Shown here piece after piece: positions 35,865 through 45,002 of a DNA stretch of 64,000 nt. Made by a program: the position numbers and the translations under genes. The notes under the pieces are model-generated. The model was not told where the DNA came from. It made no database searches and saw nothing but the letters and a program-made list of their open reading frames with translations. The DNA comes from Rhodanobacter sp. (lineage in GTDB: Bacteria; Pseudomonadota; Gammaproteobacteria; Xanthomonadales; Rhodanobacteraceae): contig JASBTI010000041.1 of the NCBI GenBank assembly GCA_030148505.1, positions 186,001 through 250,000 of the forward strand, given 5' to 3'. Position 1 is the stretch's first letter. Every line of letters starts with the position of its first letter.

Positions 35865-36864
35865 TCAAGGCTCCGGCATCGGTGCGCAGAATGCCGCCAT
35901 ACTCCTGCTGACATTGGGCGAGAAAGAGGCGGCCGAGGTACTCAAGCATTTGAGTGCCCGTGACGTGCAGGCGGTTGGCTCGGCAATGGCCGCGCTTTCC
36001 GGTGTCTCGCGCGATCAGGTAAAGCAGGTTCTGGACAAGCTTGAGAGTGACATGGGCAGTCACACCTCACTCGGGGTCGGAACCGAGGAGTACATTCGCA
36101 AGATCCTCGTCAATGCGTTGGGCGAGAACAAGGCTGGTGGACTGATTGATCGCATATTGCTGGGGCGCAGCGGCAAGGGGCTGGAATCGCTCAAATGGAT
36201 GGAGAGCCGGGCCATCGCCGAGATGGTCAATCAGGAACATCCGCAGATCATTGCCTTGGTGCTGGCGCATCTGGAACCCGACCAGGCTGCCGAAGTCATT
36301 GGCTATTTGCCGGAGCGTGTGCGTAGTGACGCGATCATGCGCATTGCCACGCTCGACGGGGTGCAGCCACATGCGTTGAATGAGCTTGACGAAGTGATGG
36401 AGCGTCAGTTTTCAGGCAGCAACAAGAAACTCAAATCCGCCAGCGTGGGGGGACTCAAGGCTGCTGCAGAGATCCTCAACGCGATGGAAGGCAGTCGGGA
36501 AACCGAGTTGATGACCGCGATTCGTGGCCAGGATGAAGCCTTGGGTGCGAAGATCGAGGATCTCATGTTCGTATTCGAGGATCTGGCTGGTCTGGATGAT
36601 CGTAGTATGCAGACGCTGCTGCGTGAGGTTCCCTCGCCGGTCCTGATCATTGCGCTGAAGGGTACCGAGCAGGAGATGCGCGAGAGAATCTTCGCGAACA
36701 TGTCCAAACGAGCGGCCGACATGATGAGGGACGACCTCGAAGTGAAGGGGCCGGTACGCCTCAGCGAGGTGGATGCAGCACAGAAGGAGGTCATGACCAC
36801 CGCTCGCAAGCTTGCCGATGCCGGACAGATATCCCTTTCATCCGGCGGTGAAGAGTTCGTCTGA
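35854..36864 (+). CDS. fliG: Motor switch protein FliG
   Basis: Couples the stator to the rotor and sets rotation direction. The 336 residues have the N-terminal FliF-binding region (NAAILLLTLGEKEAAEVLKH), the middle EHPQIIALVLAHLEPDQAAE motif, and the C-terminal torque domain (DLAGLDDRSMQTLLREVPSP, ALKGTEQEMRERIFANMSKR, LEVKGPVRLSEVDAAQKEVM). Length is standard. It overlaps both neighbours by a few bases. Confidence 0.96.
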   Translation: MAADQGSGIGAQNAAILLLTLGEKEAAEVLKHLSARDVQAVGSAMAALSGVSRDQVKQVLDKLESDMGSHTSLGVGTEEYIRKILVNALGENKAGGLIDRILLGRSGKGLESLKWMESRAIAEMVNQEHPQIIALVLAHLEPDQAAEVIGYLPERVRSDAIMRIATLDGVQPHALNELDEVMERQFSGSNKKLKSASVGGLKAAAEILNAMEGSRETELMTAIRGQDEALGAKIEDLMFVFEDLAGLDDRSMQTLLREVPSPVLIIALKGTEQEMRERIFANMSKRAADMMRDDLEVKGPVRLSEVDAAQKEVMTTARKLADAGQISLSSGGEEFV

Positions 36865-37499
36865 TGACCAGCGCAAACAGCTCCGAGGCCGTATCGTGCA
36901 TCCGACGCTGGGAATTGCCGCAGGTTGGCAACGCGCCGCCGGTGACGAAAGTGGCCGGTGCGGCAGCACAGCCGACCGTCAGTGAGCTTGAGGCAATCGG
37001 ACAGCAGGCGCGTGAGGAGGGCTATGCGGCAGGTCATGCCGAAGGCTTGGCAGCGGCACAACAGCACCTGCAAGCGCAGCTGATTCGGTTTGACGCGCTC
37101 TATGCGTCTGCTGCACGTCCGCTACAGACGCTGGATGAACAAACCGAACAGGAACTGGCGCGGCTGGCGATGGCCGTGGCGCGGCGAGTGATAGCCCATG
37201 AATTGACGCTGTCACCCGAGTTGATCGTCAAGGCGGTACGCCAAGCGATCTCGGCGCTACCCGCTTCTACGCGTGAGTTGCGCGTATATGTGCACCCCGA
37301 CGATCTGCCACTGCTGAAGGACTCGGCCGCAGCGGAGGCACATTGGAAATTATTTGCAGATCCGCTGCTGGCACGCGGCGATTGCCGCCTGGAAAGCGAG
37401 CGCTCCAGGCTGGATGCCCGGGTGGAGGCCCGCATCGCCGCAGTCATCGACGCGGTATTCAGCGAGGACGAGCGTATGCCTGAGGAGGCGAGCGCATGA
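36864..37499 (+). CDS. fliH: Flagellar assembly protein FliH
   Basis: Binds the export ATPase FliI and links it to FliN. The 211 residues have a long helical part with the FliH signature AREEGYAAGHAEGLAAAQQH (glycine-spaced repeats). The C-terminal domain has LAMAVARRVIAHELTLSPEL and RGDCRLESERSRLDARVEAR. It starts one base before the end of fliG and lies 64 nt before fliI. Confidence 0.94.
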   Translation: MTSANSSEAVSCIRRWELPQVGNAPPVTKVAGAAAQPTVSELEAIGQQAREEGYAAGHAEGLAAAQQHLQAQLIRFDALYASAARPLQTLDEQTEQELARLAMAVARRVIAHELTLSPELIVKAVRQAISALPASTRELRVYVHPDDLPLLKDSAAAEAHWKLFADPLLARGDCRLESERSRLDARVEARIAAVIDAVFSEDERMPEEASA

Positions 37500-37563
37500 G
37501 ATACGTCACTGCCTCGGCGACGCTACAGGGGGATGCCGGTGTCGGTTCGTCCGGTGATATTTC

Positions 37564-38934
37564 ATGAACAACGAAGGCCCAACCCCCGCGCTGCGGTGCG
37601 CACGTTGGCAGCGCCAATTGGCGCTGCGCAGTGAACGTGTCGCCGTGGCACGCACCGTCATTGCGGAAGGCAGTTTGCGACGTGTGGTCGGACTGACGCT
37701 GGAGGCGGAGGGGTGTGAGGCAGCGCTCGGATCCCGTTGTCTCGTCGATGCGGTGGACGGCATCCAGCTGGAGACGGAGGTTGTCGGTTTTGCCGACGAA
37801 CGGTTGCTGCTGATGCCGGTTGGCGATATGCACGGTGTACTGCCCAATGCGCGGGTGCGCCCCTGTGGAAACTCCGGGGGCTTGCCGGTGGGTGCCATGT
37901 TGCTTGGTCGGGTGATGGGTGCGGACGGCGTGCCGTTGGATGATCTTGGCCCGCTCGCCGTGGATGAACATGCCCGGCTCAAGCGTGAACCGATCAACCC
38001 GATGGCGCGCAAGCCGATCGATGCGCCACTCGACGTTGGCGTGCGGGCGATCAACGCCCTGCTGACGGTAGGACGTGGCCAGCGACTTGGCTTGTTTGCC
38101 GGCTCCGGCGTTGGAAAATCGACACTGTTGGGAATGATGACGCGTTACACCAACGCTGACGTCGTCGTGGTCGGCTTGATCGGTGAGCGCGGTCGCGAGG
38201 TGAAAGAGTTCGTCGAGCAGACATTGGGAGAGGAAGGGCGACGCCGCGCCGTGATCATCGCTGCGCCCGCCGATGCGCCTCCCCTCAAGCGACTGCGGGG
38301 AGCGCAGTATGCCACCGCGGTCGCCGAGTGGTTTCGTGATCAGGGTATGCGCGTGCTGTTGTTGATGGATTCGCTGACCCGCTACGCGCAGGCTCAGCGC
38401 GAGATTGCGCTGGCGATCGGTGAGCCGCCCGCCACCAAGGGCTACCCTCCTTCGGTGTTCGCGATGATGCCTGCCTTGGTGGAGCGAGCGGGCAACGATG
38501 CCGAGGGACGCGGTTCGATCACCGCGTTTTACACGGTACTGACCGAAGGTGACGATCATCGCCATGACCCGATAGCCGATGCGGCGCGAGCTATTCTGGA
38601 TGGCCATATCGTGCTGTCGCGCGATCTCGCCGAGGCAGGGCATTACCCGGCCATTGATATCGAGGCGTCGATCAGCCGGGTGATGCCGGCGGTAGTGGCG
38701 CGCGAGCACTTGCGGTCGGCACAGCGTTTCCGCCAGGTCTATTCGGCCTACCGCCAGCAGCGCGATCTGATTGCCGTGGGTGCCTATCAGAAAGGTTCCG
38801 ATCCGCAGGTGGACCAGGCTATTGAACTATGGCCTCAACTGCGAGGATTCTTGCAACAGGAGGTCGACGAGCCGATGACCCTGGACGCGGCTGTCGATAT
38901 GCTCCATGTCCTCACTGAGCAGGTGGCTTCGTGA
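37564..38934 (+). CDS. fliI: Flagellar export ATPase FliI
   Basis: The F1-beta-like ATPase of the flagellar type III export system. The 456 residues carry Walker A GSGVGKST (180-187), the family motif [20 protein letters not shown], Walker [21 protein letters not shown] and the signature [20 protein letters not shown]. The N-terminus is cysteine-containing and of normal length. It overlaps fliJ by 4 nt. Confidence 0.96.
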   Translation: MNNEGPTPALRCARWQRQLALRSERVAVARTVIAEGSLRRVVGLTLEAEGCEAALGSRCLVDAVDGIQLETEVVGFADERLLLMPVGDMHGVLPNARVRPCGNSGGLPVGAMLLGRVMGADGVPLDDLGPLAVDEHARLKREPINPMARKPIDAPLDVGVRAINALLTVGRGQRLGLFAGSGVGKSTLLGMMTRYTNADVVVVGLIGERGREVKEFVEQTLGEEGRRRAVIIAAPADAPPLKRLRGAQYATAVAEWFRDQGMRVLLLMDSLTRYAQAQREIALAIGEPPATKGYPPSVFAMMPALVERAGNDAEGRGSITAFYTVLTEGDDHRHDPIADAARAILDGHIVLSRDLAEAGHYPAIDIEASISRVMPAVVAREHLRSAQRFRQVYSAYRQQRDLIAVGAYQKGSDPQVDQAIELWPQLRGFLQQEVDEPMTLDAAVDMLHVLTEQVAS

Positions 38935-39356
38935 ATTCGCGCGCTAAGCAGCTGCAGCCGGCGGTCGACCAGGCCAGGCAGCGCAGCGAGGACGCATTGG
39001 CGCAACTTGCCTTGCGCCAGCAGCAACTTGCCAAGGCAGAACACCAGCTTGCCGAGTTGCAGCGCTATCGTCACGAATATGCCATGGGTGGTGACGGCGC
39101 CTTGACGGTATCGGGCATGCTGAATCGACAGAAATTCGTCGAGCGCATCGACCAGGCAATAGCACAGCAAACCGCTGAAATTGCCCGTTTGCAGCACCAG
39201 TTCGAACGGGTGCGTGATGGCTGGCAGCAGGCGCATGCGCGGGAAAGCGCATTGGACAGCGTGGTTGCGGGCTATCGCACGGAGGAACGGCGAGCAGAGA
39301 CCCGCCGTGAGCAGGAGGAGAGCGACGAGCGCATGCAATATCGGCGGTCGAGATAA
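38931..39356 (+). CDS. fliJ: Flagellar export chaperone FliJ
   Basis: A 141-residue coiled-coil stalk protein that sits in the FliI hexamer. It is almost all helix: [20 protein letters not shown] and [20 protein letters not shown], ending in a charged [17 protein letters not shown] tail. It starts with GTG inside the fliI stop codon. Identification rests on helical pattern, size and position. Confidence 0.9.
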   Translation: MNSRAKQLQPAVDQARQRSEDALAQLALRQQQLAKAEHQLAELQRYRHEYAMGGDGALTVSGMLNRQKFVERIDQAIAQQTAEIARLQHQFERVRDGWQQAHARESALDSVVAGYRTEERRAETRREQEESDERMQYRRSR

Positions 39357-39460
39357 TGGCCCGGAAAGTGCATTCAAGCCTGATGCCCGCACCGGCCAGC
39401 GGTGGAGGGGCAGGCCCTGTGGCATCCCAAATCATCTATCCCTGACGGAATCTCCTTTTC

Positions 39461-40528
39461 ATGACACCTACGGTCACCCCTGTTAGTGCTGCAACCACGC
39501 CAGTCTCTGCCGCTGCTTCCGCGGCATCGAGCGGGCCGGGAAACGCCTCGGCAGCCATGACGTCGCGCGCCAGCGGCGCAACGGGTCCTGGTGATCCGGC
39601 TCATGCGCCGAAGCCCTTCGATCGTCAACTCGGCGCCGCTATGCAACAACGGGGCGTAGCCAGTGGTGCCTCCGACGCCCCCCAGACGCCGCCGTCAAAG
39701 GCGGCTGGCGAGCCGCAACAGCCGACCGCGGATACTCACGCGAAGGACAAGCCGCAGCCCGATCAAGCGGCAACCGCGTTGGCTGGCGCCATGCTGACAC
39801 TTGTAAATCCTCCGATGAAGCTGGCCGCCCCGCAACCCCTACCCGCCGCGGGCAAGACGGCTGCGCTAGAGAACACCGCAACGGATGCCATTGCAGGGGC
39901 TGACGCCACCGCCGCTCCGCCGTTGTCGATGGGCGAATCGGGTGGCGTCAAGCCGATCGAGGTACACCCCGGGGCGGTTGCCTTGCCGCTAACGTCGGCT
40001 GATACCCCGGTGCTGCACAAGAGTACTGCTCCGGCAGCATCCGGCGATACTGCGCAGGCGGTTGCCATGTCCGCCGGGACCGCGCCGGCGGTGCCGGCAA
40101 CCGTGCATATGCTGCAGTTGTCTTCGCCGGTCGGAAGCCACGCATTCGGGCAAGAGCTTGCACAGCAGGTGAGCTGGCTCGTCGGTCAGGACATCAAGCA
40201 GGCGCGGATACGCCTGCATCCCGAGGCGCTCGGCCCGCTGGATGTAAAGGTCAACGTCACCCACGGTCGGGTTGATGTCGCGTTTAGCGTGCAGCACCCT
40301 GCGGCCGCCACCGCGGTACAGCAGAGCCTGTCCCAACTCGGGCAGATGCTGGCTCAGCATGGCTTGAATCTTGGCCACGCCGACGTCGGTCAGCAGCCGC
40401 GCGGTGATCAGCCCACGCAACACGGTCGCTCGTCGGGGGGAGCGTCCTCGATGGATATCGACGAGGGGGCTGCCAGGGCGCTTTCCAGTGTGCCTGCTGC
40501 GGTGAGCTTGCTCGACGCCTTTGCCTGA
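39461..40528 (+). CDS. fliK: Hook-length control protein FliK
   Basis: A secreted molecular ruler that switches export from hook to filament proteins. The 355 residues have a long Ala/Pro/Thr-rich disordered N-terminal part. The C-terminal Flg_hook domain (about 225-325) contains LAQQVSWLVGQDIKQARIRL, HPEALGPLDVKVNVTHGRVD and LSQLGQMLAQHGLNLGHADV. A second FliK-like gene occurs at 57397-58539. It closes the fliE operon. Confidence 0.93.
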   Translation: MTPTVTPVSAATTPVSAAASAASSGPGNASAAMTSRASGATGPGDPAHAPKPFDRQLGAAMQQRGVASGASDAPQTPPSKAAGEPQQPTADTHAKDKPQPDQAATALAGAMLTLVNPPMKLAAPQPLPAAGKTAALENTATDAIAGADATAAPPLSMGESGGVKPIEVHPGAVALPLTSADTPVLHKSTAPAASGDTAQAVAMSAGTAPAVPATVHMLQLSSPVGSHAFGQELAQQVSWLVGQDIKQARIRLHPEALGPLDVKVNVTHGRVDVAFSVQHPAAATAVQQSLSQLGQMLAQHGLNLGHADVGQQPRGDQPTQHGRSSGGASSMDIDEGAARALSSVPAAVSLLDAFA

Positions 40529-40646
40529 GGAAGGCGTGTCCGCGTAACCGTATGCGTGCCGCCGGCATACATGCGGCCGCCTTCCGTTACGCGTCTCCAC
40601 TTGCAATGATCGCCCAGCCGGCAGCTGTCGTGATGCCGTCACGATG

Positions 40647-40666
40647 CTTGACTGACGGGCGTCAAG
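40647..40666. promoter_or_regulatory. Inverted repeat upstream of the fliL promoter, possible enhancer site
   Basis: CTTGAC, eight bases, then GTCAAG is a perfect 6+6 inverted repeat ending 71 bp before the sigma-54 promoter of fliL. The half-sites recall the GTCAA/TTGAC elements described for FleQ, but in the opposite order, so FleQ binding is only a suggestion. Confidence 0.35.
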
Positions 40667-40737
40667 AAAGCGCCGCCGTGGCGATTCCGAGGAACGAGCT
40701 GCGGCGAAAACCACGCGATAACAAGGGCTTCAGCCGC

Positions 40738-40752
40738 TGGCACGCGGTTTGC
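40738..40752 (+). promoter_or_regulatory. Sigma-54 promoter of the fliL operon
   Basis: TGGCACGCGGTTTGC, followed by A, is essentially the textbook TGGCACG-N4-TTGCA sequence, with -24 GG and -12 GC ten bases apart. It is the best sigma-54 match in the window and lies 70 bp before the fliL start. Confidence 0.92.
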
Positions 40753-40821
40753 ATTTGACATGTTTGCAGCCGCCCACTGACGGGTGAGCGGCAAACCCAC
40801 TTTATGCAAATTGAGGTTTTC

Positions 40822-41334
40822 ATGGTTGAGGATGACGAGGGCGTGGAAATCGTCGAGGCGCCGGCAAAGCGCAAGCGGCGATTGCCGTTGCTGATCGGAC
40901 TGGCCGTTGTCGCGTTGCTGGCGGCCGGCGGTGGGGCCTGGATGGCCTTTCGACCGGCGCCTGCCGGCAAGGGAAGCATTGCCAAGACCAAGGACAGCAA
41001 ACCCACGGAAACCAAGGCTGAACTTTATCTTGCGTTGCAACCGGCGTTCGTGGTGAATCTCCGTGGCAGTGACTCGGTGCGCTACCTGCAGGTTGGAATC
41101 ACCTTGATGTCTCACGACTCCGCTGCGATCGAAGTGGCCAAGGAGGCTGACCCTGTCATTCGCAATGCGCTGGTATTGCTGCTTGCCAGTCAGGACAGCA
41201 CCAGCATCAGCGATACCAGCGGCCGCGAGAAATTGCAGGAACAGGCCCTGGCTGCGGTGCAGAAAATCGTTCAGGCCCGGCTAGGGCGTCCCGGCATCAA
41301 GGCCTTGTATTTCACCAGTTTCGTCATGCAGTGA
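40822..41334 (+). CDS. fliL: Flagellar basal body-associated protein FliL
   Basis: An inner-membrane protein surrounding the stator and supporting torque. From ATG 40822 (TTGAGG five bases upstream) it has 170 residues. An acidic N-terminus and KRKRR cluster come first, then one membrane helix (LPLLIGLAVVALLAAGGGAW) and the periplasmic FliL domain (YLALQPAFVVNLRGSDSVRY, DPVIRNALVLLLASQDSTSI). It ends ALYFTSFVMQ. Confidence 0.94.
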   Translation: MVEDDEGVEIVEAPAKRKRRLPLLIGLAVVALLAAGGGAWMAFRPAPAGKGSIAKTKDSKPTETKAELYLALQPAFVVNLRGSDSVRYLQVGITLMSHDSAAIEVAKEADPVIRNALVLLLASQDSTSISDTSGREKLQEQALAAVQKIVQARLGRPGIKALYFTSFVMQ

Positions 41335-41350
41335 TGGGGATGGCGCGCGA

Positions 41351-42367
41351 ATGAGCGATTTGCTTTCACAAGACGAAATCGATGCTCTACTCAATGGTGT
41401 CGAAGGGGGCGATGTCGCGACCGGCAACGACGAACCGGTACCGTCAGGTGAGGTGTTGTCGTTCGACTTCACCCAGCAGGACCGGATCGTGCGGGGGCGT
41501 TTGCCGACGCTGGAAATGGTCAATGACCGTTTCGCACGCTTTTTTCGTACCGGTATATTCAATGTGCTGCGCAAGACCTGCGAGGTTTCGGTACTGGGCG
41601 TAAAAATGCTCAAATTTACCGAGTACGTACACGGACTGGCATTGCCGAGCAACTTGAACCTGGTTCGCGTCAAGCCCCTGCGCGGAACCGCCCTGGTGGT
41701 GTTTGAACCCCGCTTGGTCTTTACCGTCATCGACAATTTTTTTGGTGGCGATGGTCGTTATCACGCACGCATCGAGGGGCGCGATTTCACGGCCACGGAA
41801 AATCGCGTGATTCAGATCATGCTGGCCGAGTTGTTCAAGGCGATGGGCGAAGCGTGGGCTCCGGTACTGGAACTTGAGTTCGAATACCTGAATTCGGAGA
41901 TCAACCCTCAGTTCGCCAATATCGTCAGCCCCACCGAAACCGTGGTGGTATCCCGTTTTCAGGTCGAGATAGACGGCATGGGCGGGGAAATCCATCTGAC
42001 CATGCCCTACGCGATGGTCGAACCGATCCGTACCTTGCTTGATGCCGGTGTGCAGAGTGATCGCGCCGATCGCGACGGTCGCTGGGCGGAGGCTTTGCAC
42101 GAGGAAATCCTGGATGCCGAAGTCGGGCTCAGTTCATTGCTGCTTGAGACGCAGCTGAGTCTTGGTGAGTTTCTCCACCTGAGACCGGGGGACGTACTGC
42201 CGGTGCAGTTGCCCGAATTGACCTTGGTCTATGCCGAAGACGTGCCACTGTTTCGTGGCTACTTCGGTCAGTCCAACGGTCGCAACGCCATCCGTTTTCA
42301 TGCCCAGGCCAGTCGTCGCGAAGCGCGCTCGGCCAGCGATAACTTTATCGGAAAAAAAATCCAATGA
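41351..42367 (+). CDS. fliM: Motor switch protein FliM
   Basis: A C-ring protein that binds phosphorylated CheY. The 338 residues start with the CheY-binding motif LLSQDEIDALLNGV. The CheC-like middle domain (TEYVHGLALPSNLNLVRVKP, IDNFFGGDGRYH) and the C-terminal SpoA domain (LGEFLHLRPGDVLPVQLPEL) follow. Length is normal. It overlaps fliN by 4 nt. Confidence 0.96.
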   Translation: MSDLLSQDEIDALLNGVEGGDVATGNDEPVPSGEVLSFDFTQQDRIVRGRLPTLEMVNDRFARFFRTGIFNVLRKTCEVSVLGVKMLKFTEYVHGLALPSNLNLVRVKPLRGTALVVFEPRLVFTVIDNFFGGDGRYHARIEGRDFTATENRVIQIMLAELFKAMGEAWAPVLELEFEYLNSEINPQFANIVSPTETVVVSRFQVEIDGMGGEIHLTMPYAMVEPIRTLLDAGVQSDRADRDGRWAEALHEEILDAEVGLSSLLLETQLSLGEFLHLRPGDVLPVQLPELTLVYAEDVPLFRGYFGQSNGRNAIRFHAQASRREARSASDNFIGKKIQ

Positions 42368-42711
42368 ATCAGTCCCATCAGGGTGCCTTCGACGAATCGT
42401 CCGAGAACGTCGGGTCCGTGTCAGCTGGCGCGGCGGCGGTGGACAGCGGTGACGTCAATCTCGACATGATCCTGGATGTGCCGGTGACTCTGGCGATGGA
42501 GGTAGGGCGTACCCGAATCAGCATTCGGAACCTGCTGCAGCTCAATCAGGGTTCGGTGGTAGAGCTCGATCGTGCCGCCGGCGAGCCGCTCGACGTGTTC
42601 GTCAACGGGACCTTGGTGGCACACGGTGAGGTGGTCGTGATCAACGAAAAGTTCGGTATCCGACTGACCGATGTGATCAGCCCTGCCGAGCGCGTGCGTA
42701 AGCTTCGTTGA
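42364..42711 (+). CDS. fliN: Motor switch protein FliN
   Basis: A small C-ring subunit. The 115 residues are a variable acidic N-terminal region and a SpoA domain: MILDVPVTLAMEVGRTRISI, LLQLNQGSVVELDRAAGEPL, VNGTLVAHGEVVVINEKFGI, RLTDVISPAERVRKL. It overlaps fliM and the start of fliO. Confidence 0.96.
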   Translation: MNQSHQGAFDESSENVGSVSAGAAAVDSGDVNLDMILDVPVTLAMEVGRTRISIRNLLQLNQGSVVELDRAAGEPLDVFVNGTLVAHGEVVVINEKFGIRLTDVISPAERVRKLR

Positions 42712-43106
42712 TGAATACGCTGGCGTTGATTGGTGTCGCTGCACCGGCTGTGTCAGCCGATATCCATGTCGGTGGCGAGCTTGTACGGGTGATCCTGAGC
42801 TTGCTCGGCATTATCGCGATGATCCTTGCCGCTGGCTGGATAAGCCGTCGTATGCAGCGCCGACCCGGGAGTGCTGGCCGACGTATCCGCTGCGTGGAGA
42901 CGTTCGCCGTGGGCGCGCGCGAACGGCTTTTGCTGCTGGATGCCGATGGCCAGCGCTTGCTGATCGGTATCGGGCAGGGCGGCATCAGGACCTTGCATGT
43001 CTATGACGCTGCGGCAAGGTCACCAGAGGCACCAACTGCCGAGGCGCCCTCGGCGACGGGGACAGACTTTGGCGAGTTGCTGGCGCGCTGGAAGCGTGGC
43101 TCATGA
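42711..43106 (+). CDS. fliO: Flagellar biosynthetic protein FliO
   Basis: A membrane protein that helps assemble the FliPQR export gate. The 131 residues have one hydrophobic helix (VRVILSLLGIIAMILAAGWI) followed by a small cytosolic domain (CVETFAVGARERLLLLDADG, RLLIGIGQGGIRTLHVYD). The ATG at 42711 shares a base with the fliN stop. FliO diverges strongly, but position between fliN and fliP supports the call. Confidence 0.9.
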   Translation: MNTLALIGVAAPAVSADIHVGGELVRVILSLLGIIAMILAAGWISRRMQRRPGSAGRRIRCVETFAVGARERLLLLDADGQRLLIGIGQGGIRTLHVYDAAARSPEAPTAEAPSATGTDFGELLARWKRGS

Positions 43107-43849
43107 AGGCGTTTCGATGGATTGTGGCCATGGTGCTGGTGCTGCTACCGCTGGCGACAATGGCCGCTCCGCCCGGTATTCCGGTGTTGAACGTGCAAAA
43201 TGCGCCGGGCGGCGGACAGAACTGGACCCTGTCATTGCAGGTGCTGGCGTTGATGAGCGCGTTGACGCTGTTGCCTGCGATCTTGCTGATGATGACCTCG
43301 TTCACGCGCATCATCATTGTGCTTGGCTTCTTGCGCCAGGCATTGGGAACGCAGTCGACACCGCCGAACCAGGTGCTGCTGGGGCTGGCGTTGTTCATCA
43401 CCTTGTTCGTGATGTCGCCGGTGCTCAATCGCGCCTATGCCGACGGCGTGAAACCTTATATGGACGGACAGCTCTCCGCCGAGCTGGCGATACCCGCCGC
43501 GGCGGCGCCGTTCAAGCGATTCATGCTCGATCAGACACGCAGTGCCGATCTGCAGCTGTTCACCCGGCTGGCCAAGGAAAAGCCATACGCCAACAAGGCC
43601 GACGTGCCGTTCAAGGTGGCGATGCCCGCCTTTTTGACGAGTGAACTGAAAACCGCCTTCCAGATGGGGTTTCTGCTGTTTATCCCATTCTTGATCATTG
43701 ATCTGGTGGTGGCCAGCGTGCTGATGTCGATGGGCATGATGATGGTTTCCCCCATGATCATCTCGTTGCCGTTCAAGATCATGCTCTTCGTTCTGGTAGA
43801 CGGGTGGACCTTGCTGTTGGGTACGCTGGCGGGGAGCTTTTACACATGA
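43103..43849 (+). CDS. fliP: Flagellar export gate protein FliP
   Basis: A core subunit of the flagellar export channel. The 248 residues have a cleavable signal peptide (about 1-21, IVAMVLVLLPLATMAAPPG). The conserved FliP membrane segments follow (MMTSFTRIIIVLGFLRQALG with TQSTPPNQVLLGLALFIT, FQMGFLLFIPFLIIDLVVAS, MGMMMVSPMIISLPFKIMLF). It starts within the fliO stop. A 115-bp gap follows before fliQ. Confidence 0.96.
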   Translation: MKAFRWIVAMVLVLLPLATMAAPPGIPVLNVQNAPGGGQNWTLSLQVLALMSALTLLPAILLMMTSFTRIIIVLGFLRQALGTQSTPPNQVLLGLALFITLFVMSPVLNRAYADGVKPYMDGQLSAELAIPAAAAPFKRFMLDQTRSADLQLFTRLAKEKPYANKADVPFKVAMPAFLTSELKTAFQMGFLLFIPFLIIDLVVASVLMSMGMMMVSPMIISLPFKIMLFVLVDGWTLLLGTLAGSFYT

Positions 43850-43964
43850 ATGCGATCACGCGCCTCTCTCCGCCCCCGTCTCCCAGTGGCTATGAGGTAG
43901 CCGATGGACGACGACGGCGGTGTGCCATCTTCCGTGCCACGCGACTCGTCGCAGGCCGCCACCT

Positions 43965-44234
43965 GTGACGCCCGAGTCGATCATGACGATCGGTCAGCAC
44001 GCCATGTATGTGGCGATGCTGGTGGCTGCGCCGCTGTTGCTGACGGCGCTGGCGGTGGGCCTGCTGATCGGTGTTATCCAGGCGGCCACGCAGATCAACG
44101 AAATGACGCTGAGTTTCATTCCCAAGCTGATCGCCATGGCGCTGGTCGCGCTGGTGACCGGCCCGTGGATGCTGCGCTTGCTGGTGCAGTTCACCCACAA
44201 CCTGATCGTCGGCTTGCCGGGCGCGATCAGATGA
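43965..44234 (+). CDS. fliQ: Flagellar export gate protein FliQ
   Basis: The 89-residue channel subunit with two membrane helices. Translation is assigned to GTG 43965 because the product then begins MTPESIMTIGQHAMYVAMLV, the canonical FliQ N-terminus. The open frame upstream has an unrelated Arg/Pro-rich sequence. The segment LLIGVIQAATQINEMTLSFI is highly conserved. It overlaps fliR by 4 nt. Confidence 0.94.
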   Translation: MTPESIMTIGQHAMYVAMLVAAPLLLTALAVGLLIGVIQAATQINEMTLSFIPKLIAMALVALVTGPWMLRLLVQFTHNLIVGLPGAIR

Positions 44235-44998
44235 CGGCGCTGGATCTCGCTCAACTGCCGATCTGGCTGGGAAACCTGCTGTGGGCGCTGGGCCGGGTCA
44301 GCGGTTTGTGCCTGGTGGCTCCGGTGTTCAGTTCCAAGACCATACCTGCCCAGATACGGGTTGGACTGGTGGTGGTATTGACCCTGGTGCTGGCGCCATT
44401 GACCTCGGCGGCGATCAACCCGCTGAGTGCGGCTGGTGTGGCGACAATGGTCAGCCAGGTACTGATCGGTGCCGCGGTGGGGTTCACGTTGAAACTGGTG
44501 TTCGAGGCTGTGTCGTTCGGGGGCGAGCTGGTGGCACAGAGCATGAGCCTTGGATTTGCCGAGGTGGCCAACCCGCAGGGCGGTCCGAGTTCGCCGGTGC
44601 TGAGCCAATTTTACCTGTTGCTGGTGACCCTGCTGTTTCTGGTAATGAACGGCCACCTGCGTTTGATCGCGCTGCTTGCCGACAGCTTTCGCAGCTTGCC
44701 GCCGGGGACGGCGATCCACGCCACCGGGCTGCATGCCGTGGCGGCTTTTGGTGCCGAGCTGTTTGCGGGGGCCGTGAGGGTCGCATTGCCGGCGATGACA
44801 TCCTTGTTGGTGGTGAATATCGGCTTTGCCGCGATCAGCCGCGCTGCGCCCTCGATGAATCTGTTCGCGGTGGGCTTCCCGATCACCGTGTCACTGGGTT
44901 TCGTCGCGTTGTGGCTGGCCTTGCGCAGTCTGCCCGGTGCCTTTGAGGCGCTGCAGGATCACGCCTGGTCGTTGATGCGCGAGCTGGTCAGGAGCTGA
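44231..44998 (+). CDS. fliR: Flagellar export gate protein FliR
   Basis: The 255-residue polytopic export-channel protein. Helices include LPIWLGNLLWALGRVSGLCL and IRVGLVVVLTLVLAPLTSAA. FliR signatures are SKTIPAQIRVG, SLGFAEVANPQGGPSSPVLS and LVVNIGFAAISRAAPSMNLF. The ATG at 44231 overlaps the fliQ stop and fixes the start. Confidence 0.95.
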   Translation: MTALDLAQLPIWLGNLLWALGRVSGLCLVAPVFSSKTIPAQIRVGLVVVLTLVLAPLTSAAINPLSAAGVATMVSQVLIGAAVGFTLKLVFEAVSFGGELVAQSMSLGFAEVANPQGGPSSPVLSQFYLLLVTLLFLVMNGHLRLIALLADSFRSLPPGTAIHATGLHAVAAFGAELFAGAVRVALPAMTSLLVVNIGFAAISRAAPSMNLFAVGFPITVSLGFVALWLALRSLPGAFEALQDHAWSLMRELVRS

Positions 44999-45002
44999 CA
45001 GG

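Noticed and set aside
43850..43964. An extra small gene between fliP and fliQ
   Set aside because: The gap has no start with ribosome site; the open frame is the upstream extension of fliQ with unrelated residues.
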